Shown here in pieces: positions 55,491 through 64,000 of a stretch of DNA of 64,000 bases (the first letter of the stretch is position 1; every line of letters starts with the position of its first letter). A program made the position numbers and the translations under genes. This DNA comes from Dipteris shenzhenensis. Its lineage: Eukaryota; Polypodiophyta; Polypodiopsida; Gleicheniales. Location: the NCBI GenBank assembly GCA_047967505.1, contig CM106540.1; one strand, written 5' to 3'. A model generated the notes under the pieces. That model was not told where the DNA came from and made no database searches. It saw only the letters and a list, made by a program, of their open reading frames with translations.

Positions 55491-57681
55491 TCAAATTATG
55501 TCGTCCGACCTCCACAACCTTCCGTTCGGCGCGACAGTCTTCGATGCACCCACTGCGCACCTTTCGGTTGTCATGTCCTGAAATACTCGCAACCGATGCT
55601 GCCTGACGCTCTCCATCTCCGAGAGCACATTCAATGCCGGCTGATAGTCTGTATCGGCTCGCGAGCTCAGTTCAACAGCTTCGGATGCCAGTGGAGCATC
55701 CGGTACTATGCTTTCTATGACACTGTCCACACAGGTGAAATCGGCAATCTCTCCTGAAGCACTTGCAGGGAGAGAAGACCCCTCGTTGCTGCTCGCATAT
55801 TCAAGCTCTGAATTAGGATGATTCTGAAAGATGGGTACGAAAGCTGGCGGAGATAAACAACACGTTTCCTCTGAAACCATTCCTGGACCAGCGGGAGTTA
55901 GGGTTTTGCTGGCGGAGGATGACCAGTGATTCCTCAAGGTCTTTGTCGACAAGCTAGCTGCTCTTGACTCCCGCATCCACTTACGATCTCTGTAAGAGAG
56001 TTTATCTGCATTTGTTGTGCGGGACAAGGTTGCATCAACCAAGGCCGGAAGCAAAGTTCGTTGAGCAGGCCGTTGTACAACGTCCTGCGTCCATGAATTG
56101 GTACAAATGTCATCCTCAAGTCGAGGATGGTGTGCTTTATGAAATCCGACGTTGGATTGATCATGCAATGGACCAATCTCGCGCTGAAATGGCGCTTGTT
56201 GAGAGCTACAATATCCATTCTTCGCCCTTGTGTCATGCCTCGGAAGCACATGAACACTGCCTTTTTCAACGAGTTCATCAAGCTCCCCTCCTTCCGATGA
56301 ATCAGAACTCTCAGACGTGAAATAACATTGTTGATTGAGTGGAGGCTCCCAGAGTTTCCAGTGAGACCATAAGTCGAACTCCTGGGCGCTAGCTATTTCA
56401 TTCGAATTCGAAGGACTTGAAGCCATCTCATTGCCAGCTGCTTCCAACTCTTCCAATAATGCGTGAGAGCGCTGGTAGGACCGCAGATGGGATTCGGAGT
56501 TTATATGTCCATCTGGGCCAAAAGGAGTAACACTCTGCAGCACGATTCTGGCCTCGTTGAATTTCCCTTGCCTAGAAAGACATATACCGAGATTGCACAA
56601 TTTGTTGTTGTCTGGCTCGATTGACAGAGCTTTCCTGTATAGCAATTAAATGCATGGAGTGTGTATCAGTGATCATCTTATAGAAACTGGCCTAGAGGAA
56701 GATCAGGCCGTGGACTTATGAGTCATGTGTATAATCGGAGACAAACGCACATGTACAAGGTAATAATACCTGTAAACTGCTTCAGCAGCAATGTAGTTAG
56801 GTTGTTGCATGTATACCCACCCCAAGTTGCCCTGAAAAATACATGCCGACCTAGATGAAATTGGTCCAAGCGATTGAGTTGATAAATAAACTACTGGCCA
56901 TATCTGTTGAAATTTGGACATTAAATGTGTACGATTACCAAAAGGCGTGTAGCCTCCTGCCGAATCGAGATTTGGAATTTTCTTCCTTGCGAGCGGGCAG
57001 TCTTTGTATGCTTGCCATTAAATACCATCCCTTTGTGGATGAGGTTTAATTTGTGCTTCAATAGATCGATTTGCTTGTCCAGCCTTCCACATTTCTACAA
57101 CAAAGCATGGCCGTAGACGACGAGCGGTAAACACGATGATGTAAAGATGCCTGACCATTTACAACGTCAACGAACCGTGGGAGCTCACCTTATATAGGTC
57201 GAGTAGGACATTGTCAAGGGACTCTTGAGATTGGTCCGAGCACCGATCACGGAACGACTTGATCGCCTCTATGGCCTCTTCCGCCCTGTTTTGTTGTTTC
57301 ATCACTATGGCCATGTCTTTCAGTGCGCTATCGATCCGGTCGCCGGCGTTGATGGCAGCCCAGAACAAGGCAATGGCACGATCTGGGTCCTTCTCAAGCA
57401 GCTGGCCGAAAGAGGTGATTTTCAGCGATGTTATGAGAGATTGATGAACTCATATACGATGGCGGGACTAAGAACGAACAATTTACCTGAACGCGTTTGG
57501 CTCGCACGTAAGGACCGTCACCCACGGGAACTTTGAGAGAATGCAATGGTTCCGGGCTATGGATCATAGATTCCCTCTTCTTCAGTGGAGAGTCTCGATC
57601 GAGGACAAGCTGTCCGGAGTCATCAGGCGTCGAGCAAGCCCGCGGCCTTGGTAGCACTGCACCCTCCCAGAGCGGCTCCAT
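55491..57681 (-). CDS. MS5/POLLENLESS3/SDI1-family tetratricopeptide protein
   Basis: Five exons on minus: 57681-57487, 57401-57189, 57094-56939, 56831-56770 and 56634-55491. All have GT/AG borders and compatible phases, giving about 589 residues. The N-terminus has the family motif (PVGDGPYVRAKRVQ). The TPR region follows: LLEKDPDRAIALFWAAINAG, ALKDMAIVMKQQNRAEEAIE, KCGRLDKQIDLLKHKLNLIH, the signature FNGKHTKTARSQGRKFQ, then LGNLGWVYMQQPNYIAAEAV and KALSIEPDNNKLCNLGICLS. Arabidopsis relatives act in meiotic exit (MS5/TDM1) or sulphur-starvation response (SDI1); which role applies here is unknown. The Ser-rich C-terminal 350 residues are longer than in short SDI1-type members. Start chosen at MEPLWEG (57681); an in-frame ATG at 57756 would add 25 residues. 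Confidence 0.88.
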
Positions 57682-57930
57682 CTTACCAAACGGTGCCAGC
57701 CGATGACCACAAAGCACAAAAGCACGTGCTGTGAGGTCGAAGCTGAAACCTCGCACGCGTCAGCGGCCGCTGCTACCTAGTGCTGCTAGCGATGATTGTT
57801 CATAATTTGCACGGTCGACTAGAAGCAGCAGCAGCAACTGCAAGACGCCCATTAGATGATCGGCGCCGCTGCACTCGCGCTCGTTTGGAACGAGAAACGA
57901 AGCTATATTGGAGCTCCCTCCCCCCAGCAC

Positions 57931-57972
<42 letters not shown>

Positions 57973-58173
57973 GATATGTAATCGAGAGAGCTGAGAGGGA
58001 AGAAGCTGGCCGTTAGGCTATCTACGAAATCGGAGCCGCCTGGTCCAGACAGCTGGGCAAGCAATTTTCTGTTGCAATCGAGGAAGACTTTGTATGTTCA
58101 AGAGATGATAGAGAGAGGGTGAAGAAGGTGGAAGGGGGATCGAAGCAATTGGCTGGGTGGATGCACAGAATGC

Positions 58174-58204
<31 letters not shown>

Positions 58205-58210
58205 TAGATC

Positions 58211-58262
<52 letters not shown>

Positions 58263-58420
58263 GGACTTGAGGTCCTAGGACCTGTGAGGAGCTGCAATGA
58301 GAAGTGAAGGAGGAGCGGGAACTAGGAGAAAGAAGCAAGCGAGAGCTTGGGATGCACAGCAGCACCTTGGATTAGACAGACACGATTTTCAGAAGAGCTC
58401 GTGAAGAAGAAGCACAAGAA
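57682..58420 (-). promoter_or_regulatory. Presumed 5' untranslated leader of the MS5-like gene with CT and GA tracts
   Basis: On the sense (minus) strand a CT tract (58261-58181) precedes a GA tract (57969-57930). The two are complementary and about 210 bases apart, so the transcript could fold on itself. GA/CT runs are also common binding targets of plant BPC/GAGA factors. The transcript start is inferred from the TATA box only. Confidence 0.5.
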
Positions 58421-58447
58421 GAGACGCTCTTCCGAGGGTTTATCAAA

Positions 58448-58457
58448 TATTTATATA
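58448..58457 (-). promoter_or_regulatory. TATA box of the MS5-like gene
   Basis: The minus strand reads TATATAAATA, about 30 bases upstream of the inferred start near 58420. Confidence 0.5.
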
Positions 58458-58469
58458 TTTTATCGTTCT

Positions 58470-60501
58470 AATACAATTGTTAATGCTTAATGTTTCATCA
58501 GCCCATTTTCCGTCCACATTCATCCCCATCCCCACCGTCCAATTTCGTCTCTCGTCTCCCATCCTAGCCCTCCATCACCCCTCCCTCCCCATCACTTCAT
58601 TGTTGATTCAATATATCCAGAATGCGCGTTCTCGACTAGATGCATTGGATCCACGAGGCAAGCTCCAAGGGCCCATGAACTAAACTACCATGCTCCGACC
58701 CATAGACTCTGTAAAGGAGGAGTAGGAATGAGTCTCAAGGCCAGTTTTTCTACCCTGAAGGAGGGATAGGAATGGGTCTCGAGGCCAGTTTTTCTACCCT
58801 TTGAGAAAAACCGAAGTAGAAAATCATCGAATCTCAAAGGCCATCCCTTCAATACTATATGTAGCATAGACACAATGTTAATACTAACAAAAGTAATAAT
58901 ATTTCCAAAATTGCATGTTATTCAAGATTTCAAGCATTTACTGCCCCTCTCCCTATAAAGTGCCTACTTATATAATCTTTTTATGAAGCCCTCATGGAGA
59001 TAGTGTGTGTTGTAAAAAGCTCTATACTTGTGTTCACCTTCTTAGCATCCATACATAATCACTTCTTCCCATCATTGAAGCCCTTTCCAACTTTGATGTA
59101 GGGGAATGGTGGATTATTCTTAATTGCAAGCCAAAACTTGCTATTTGGCTCACGACTTAGACTTAGCAGCCTATTCCCATGTACTCAAGAATTCACAATG
59201 GCCCTTATTCATACCCCAATCCTCTAGCATGGCCCCCTACCCCCCATTCCCCTTTACGTAGTGACCCCACATCCCTCTTTTCCCTCCTACTTAATAGAAG
59301 CACTCAAGGCAAATACCCATAGCGGAATAAGATGTAGCTTTCATCATCTGAAACGAGCATCCTTCTAGTACGTTCCTTCAAGGAAATAAAATATAAGAAA
59401 GCATTGCATTCTTCCCATGGTCCATAGCATGCAAGCATGGCATTATCACTAAAGCCATAGCAAACTTTTACATAGATCTTATAACATGGCATTACATCTT
59501 CATCTACTACATCTATGCCAAGTAGCATAATCATCGATCATGATTGCCTAAACTATGAAAGTGAAGTAGATTGCAACACATCAACAACAAACCTACTCTT
59601 GGGTATTGTATGTAGAAATCTTTTGCTTATCATATTTTCATTCTTAAAGATTCTCCACTAGCTTTAATAGGAGGCCATCTCTATTTCCTATTCTTAGGGT
59701 ATTGTGAGAATTTTTATTTGACATTACCTCTTGTATTTCACTCTTAAGGATTCTCCCCCAGTTGTTATAGGAAGCCCTTTTTGCCATGGCATTGGTCCCT
59801 CCTGCAATTTCAAAAATTTTGAAGAGGAAAAATTCCAGAATTTCTGATAAGTAGCCCATCATTCGTTACTTTTAGATCTAATAAGATCATTCCTTCTTTG
59901 AAACACATGGAAAATGATATGACTTGCTAAGTTTACAAAAGCTCAAACCTACCCTTGTTAGGAAGATGCAATCTTTCTTTGGTCTCTTAACATAAGGACT
60001 TAAGTTCTTCTACTTGATAAAATTGTAAATTAGGTTATCCTACCAAAAGTAAACAAGAGCTGTGAACCTTGTAAGAGAAGATAGTGATTGAGCTCCTAGT
60101 GTCCTTGTATATGAGGCTTAGATCATTAGAAGTATTTAAAGATACAATGATTTCCATTCAAAGGATTTGATATTAGATACCCCTAAGTACTAAATGAGAA
60201 GAGATCTTGGTTATTTCTCTTGGAAAAGGACAATGTGGAGAAAATTTTCCATTTATATAGACTGAACAACATTACAGCTTTTACACTACATTATGAAAGG
60301 ACTTTGTTGATCATTCACCATGCAATGTTTCTGTCAAGAGCAAGGTTCCACACCTTCATGTAAAACACGTTTCTCATAAGGGGACTTGTGAGAGGGAAAG
60401 TATATGATTAATCATAGAGTTGAGTCAAATCAAACATCATCATGATAGTAGAGTAGTCACATGATGTCACCAAGCATACACACTTTGATATCCAATTTTA
60501 A
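58470..60501. other. No gene recognised
   Basis: About 2 kb of intergenic sequence. A 44-bp duplication is present at 58721-58800. Short frames at 59304-59534 and 59644-59862 (minus) match nothing I know. Confidence 0.4.
58721..58800. repeat. 44-bp tandem duplication
   Basis: Two copies of TAGGAATGRGTCTCRAGGCC followed by AGTTTTTCTACCCT, at 58723 and 58767. Confidence 0.8.
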
Positions 60502-61010
60502 GTGACAAACTGATATTTCCGTTGATGAAGCAAAATTCTCATGTAAGTGAAATCTCACTTTTGTTAGATGGAATATTCAATATAAAAGTTTAAATTCTCC
60601 TATTGATTTAAATTTTATTTATCATCAAAATCAAGATTCCAAAATCCAAATGGATTATGGAATGCCAAATTTCATTGATGGAAAACAATATTCCATCAGT
60701 GGATTGAGATTTACGTTGATGGATTGAAAATTTTTCGTCGGAGGAAATCTTAGTCCATCGATAGAATTGTTTTTTCCTGTTGATGAAATTTGTGATTCCA
60801 AAATCCACTTGGATTCTAAATCCCAATTTTGATGATGAAAACAATTTCTATCAATGAAAAATTTTCCATCGACAAAATGTTTTGACAAATTATTGTTCAT
60901 TCGGTAGAGATTTTTGGCACTAAAAAATTCATTTGAAATTTTTTTTCTGAATCATCCTTTTGACGTTGGATGGAAATTTCACTCCGTTCATGGAAATATC
61001 AATCTGTCAC
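60502..61010. mobile_element. Foldback/MITE-like element (about 510 bp)
   Basis: The terminal arms are inverted: GTGACAAACTGATATTTCC at the left and, read from the right on minus, GTGACAGATTGATATTTCC. The interior is filled with alternating TTTCCATC.A and TGATGGAAA-type motifs (GGATTGAGATTT, CCATCAGTGG, CCATCGATAG), so much of it can pair internally. No coding capacity. Target duplication not resolved. Confidence 0.55.
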
Positions 61011-62930
61011 AAAATTTCAGATTGCTTGAATCCAAGTTCATATCACAAGGGCCCGGATCAAAATAAAGTAATTTCAAAACTCACTATTGTCTAAAGATCA
61101 TTGACCATTAGATTGAAATTGAACCATTTGATCCAAATAATATAAGATGATCGACATCTTTAGTTGATATTTAAGTCTAGAAACATCTTTACTTTCGATA
61201 AACTTCCTCTATGGCCATGGACACTATATACCTACCTATAATAAAAAATATTATAAAAGTCAAGCATTGGATCAACATTGTATTAAAAGAAAGGTGTTTT
61301 TAAAGAGAAGGCATTCCAGGTATCGATTTATGGATAGTGTGTTATGTACAACATGAAGTTTGGAAACATAGTTTTGCAATATCTAGTCAATTGGCCATAT
61401 GTAATAGAATCTCTTTTCTCTCAAACAAACTTCAGATTCACCTTCTTATTCGTGCCTTCTTTCCTTTGTGCAAGTGATCTTTCTAATACACTGTCGTTCT
61501 TTACCCATTGCACTCATATTGCATTTGCTCAATGAAAAGCACCACTCATCCATCTATCTATTGTTATAAAACTTATACTTGGGAGCCATGTTGCTAATTT
61601 TGTGGAAGTACATTCGTATTAAACTCTTTCAACAAAAGTGATCAATGGAAAGTATAATTTAACTATGCTTAACCAAGTCCAAAAGAAAAAGAATATTGGA
61701 ATTGATCAAAGGACTGGAAATGTTGAAATTGCAAGGTGTAGCACTTATTGTGTATGGATTTGAGTTAAAAGCTTTTGGATAATTAAGCACCAAAAAATAA
61801 TTGATATTTTACAGCAAAAGGTCCAAGGATTGTCCTAGTTGGATGGAAGAGTCTCTTCTCCTTTTTAAGTTGTGTTTTTTGAATTTTACTTTAGAAAACT
61901 TTTCCAATTCATAATATTGAGCAATTTTGGGTTTTAGATTAAGATTTAAGTAAATTTTTTCAAAAAAAGTACATAGTTTAAAAAGATGGTTGATTTGAAA
62001 TCATGTATTTTTCTCCATAATTTTGTAAAAGGTACTTCTTTTGTCCTTTTTTTTCAAAAATGGAGTTGTCTTGTCGTTTGCATGAAATGTTGTCATTTTC
62101 TATGGCTCTTTATTAAAAGAGACCTTGGAAAGAGAAGTCCTTATTTATGCAACATTGAAAGCATCCAAGAAATATATAGATGCATATTAAGTTTGTTAAG
62201 AACAAGGCTAGTGTACTCAACTCTCTCAAATTCAGGCTACAGGTGATTTTAAGTTTATAGGCTAGCATTTAACGGAAAAGGAAAATATTGAAACATATTT
62301 TTCTTAATGTTCATGGCATCAATCTAAAACATTTATGGAAAATAGTAATTTGTGAAGACATATTGAAGTTTATCTCCATATGCCAAGAATCTATGGAAAC
62401 TTTGGCTTCAAATGCTTGATTACACAACAATTCAATTGTGTTTGATGATTTTATATATATTTCTTGGAATTTTCTCTCTTTGCATGTCCTCATATTTTCC
62501 CATATTTTCAATTTGATTACACTACAATTCAATTGTGTTTGATGATTTTATATATATTTCTTGGAATTTTCTCTCTTTGCATGTCCTCATATACAAAATT
62601 GTGTGAGAGATTGGGAAAGTGTAAAGTTTGTGTTTGTTTTGACAATGATCTCATTTCACATGCTATTTATGAAAAAATCAAAAGAGTTGTTTTAAAACAA
62701 TTTTTTATTAATGTACATGGCATCAATCTCAGTAATTTCTGAATAAAACACAATGAGTATTTTGGAACAAAATTTCCTTAGGCTACATGGCATTAATCAT
62801 AGCAATTTATGGAAAAAAAAAGTTTTTTGGCAAAAGTGACGAAGTTCAAAATGGCAAATCTGCCAAAGTATTGCACTACAAAATGGCAAAAGTGTTGAAA
62901 TACAAAATGACAAAATGTCCTATCCTACTA
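61011..62930. other. No gene recognised
   Basis: AT-rich sequence. It contains a 97-bp tandem duplication (62418-62611) and three dispersed copies of a short motif (ACATGGCATCAATC near 62312, 62711 and 62785). Confidence 0.4.
62418..62611. repeat. 97-bp tandem duplication
   Basis: Copies start at 62418 and 62515. Both include CAATTCAATTGTGTTTGATG (with the palindrome CAATTCAATTG) and TCTCTCTTTGCATGTCCTC. The copies are almost identical. Confidence 0.88.
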
Positions 62931-64000
62931 CTCCTCCTCCTCTAAACTCTCCTCATCCTCCTCGCCCTCTTCGTGCTCTCTACATAGGCATAATCCCTTG
63001 CCCTCCTCTAGACCTATGAGCCTCTCTACATCTTCTTCTGAGATCTAGTCTCTAAGTCCAGATCTTAGAATGGATTGAACTTGCATACCTAAGAACAAAA
63101 CCAGTTAGAAAATAAGATAAGAGCATCGATTGTAAGACAATGATGATACTCAAATGACAAAGAATATGAGGATTTGGGTATACTCACATGTTGCTCCGCC
63201 ACCTTGTTCCAATCGATTGCATGTCCTTGTCACTCCATCTCCTTAAATCAAGACATGGCTCCACCAACCGTGAATGCCCTTCTGTACTTGTCATCATCTA
63301 GAGGCCTACCCATCACAGATTCCTGTGGATCCAAATTCAAGGGGCTAGATATGAATGACAAAACACTTGAATGACAACATATTAGATGTTCGTCAGTATA
63401 TACTTTCCACCCATGCCTTGATGGCTAGTCTACCACCGCTCTTGAGGTGTGAAGGACATATAGTCTCTAGATATATCCTCACCACCCTCCGCTATGTCGC
63501 AAATGCATCTGGATTCTCCTTGAAGCTCTCTTGGCTTTCTTACAATCTTTTGGGTTCGCCCACCCTGGTTTGTTCTTACCTTTCTTAATAGTTTACCTCA
63601 ACTCGTATCTGAGAGACCTTAGTAGCTTCTCTTAGTCTATTCTTTACTACTCAATACTTAGATCCACAAACTTTACGCAAGAGCCATAAGATATTTATGG
63701 GGGTTGCAACAATATTTTCTAGAGTTCTAACAAGTGGAATGTTATTGTATTGGCCCCTTTATGAGCTTTTGGCCAAAACCGGCACTTGCCCCTCAAGACA
63801 TGGATCAAGATGTAGACACATTTCATTACATGGTTCTTATGTGTCCCTTTTCTCACATTCTGTTCTACCTTCTTCTTCTAAAATTTGAAGTCCATGTCTT
63901 TATGTATGGTATCGGCAAATTATCTAGGTTGATTTTCAACTTGGTCTTGATGGAGAAGGAGGTTTCCATTACCTAGGCTAGCAAGGTTGTTTTCACCTTG
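62931..64000 (-). other. Possible decayed minus-strand coding with acidic C-terminus
   Basis: The minus strand ends in ISEEDVERLIGLEEGKGLCL then CREHEEGEEDEESLEEEE and two stops near 62930. Upstream pieces include FISSPLNLDPQESVMGRPLD and KGKNKPGWANPKDCKKAKRA in other frames. This could be the C-terminal end of a decayed gene or transposase, but I recognise no family. Confidence 0.3.

Noticed and set aside
55266-57536. Plus-strand frames of 100-163 codons.
   Set aside because: They are antisense to the spliced MS5-like exons and show no homology.
1-64000. CRISPR arrays, bacterial operons, phage or plasmid genes, rRNA genes.
   Set aside because: None seen. The direct repeats present are satellites, LTRs or tandem duplications without spacer regularity.

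Overview
This window looks like nuclear DNA of a land plant with a large, repeat-filled genome. The signs are Arabidopsis-type telomere motifs (CCCTAAA/TTTAGGG), initiator-tRNA(Met) primer sites on LTR elements, plant-type gypsy and copia polyproteins, a plant pyroglutamyl-peptidase gene and an intron-containing MS5/POLLENLESS3-like gene. I cannot name the species.

Layout. 1-3.1 kb: the 5' part of a gypsy element (family A, minus strand: protease, gag, leader, primer site, LTR). 3.1-9.0 kb: two related copia elements joined head to head at an exact LTR terminus. Copia-Y (minus) supplies gag to N-terminal integrase and an LTR. Copia-X (plus) supplies C-terminal integrase, reverse transcriptase, RNase H and the 3' LTR. 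9.0-16.1 kb: a promoter-like block, decayed gypsy fragments, another primer site with LTR, and a LINE tail with an inverted duplication. 16.6-18.8 kb: exons of a pyroglutamyl-peptidase I-like gene. 19.8-23.35 kb: a compact, internally deleted gypsy element with two LTRs and a possible 5-bp target duplication. 24-33 kb: a copia gag, a SINE head, a decayed family A gypsy and a second gypsy (family D) ending in a 1-kb LTR. 33.3-39.2 kb: a primer-site-like sequence, an isolated RNase H domain and an unrecognised intron-containing gene.

40.0-51.5 kb is the most unusual stretch. Degenerate CCCTAAA arrays on the left and a TTTAGGG array on the right face each other like the two ends of a chromosome. 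Between them lie a solo LTR inside the left array, a copia fragment, a TATA-bearing block, about 4.6 kb of CT-repeat with nested higher-order repeats and GC-rich palindromic islands, and 1.1 kb of almost G-free CCCACT satellite.

51.6-53.6 kb holds an unrecognised repeat-containing reading frame and decayed downstream coding. 55.5-57.7 kb (minus) is the best-preserved gene, a five-exon MS5/POLLENLESS3/SDI1-family tetratricopeptide protein with complementary CT/GA tracts in its presumed 5' leader. 58.5-64 kb is largely non-genic and carries a foldback element and small tandem duplications.

There is no operon-like organisation. Most coding sequence is decayed retrotransposon. The two host genes (pyroglutamyl-peptidase-like and MS5-like) look unrelated in function. 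All calls come from reading the sequence; no database search or alignment program was used.
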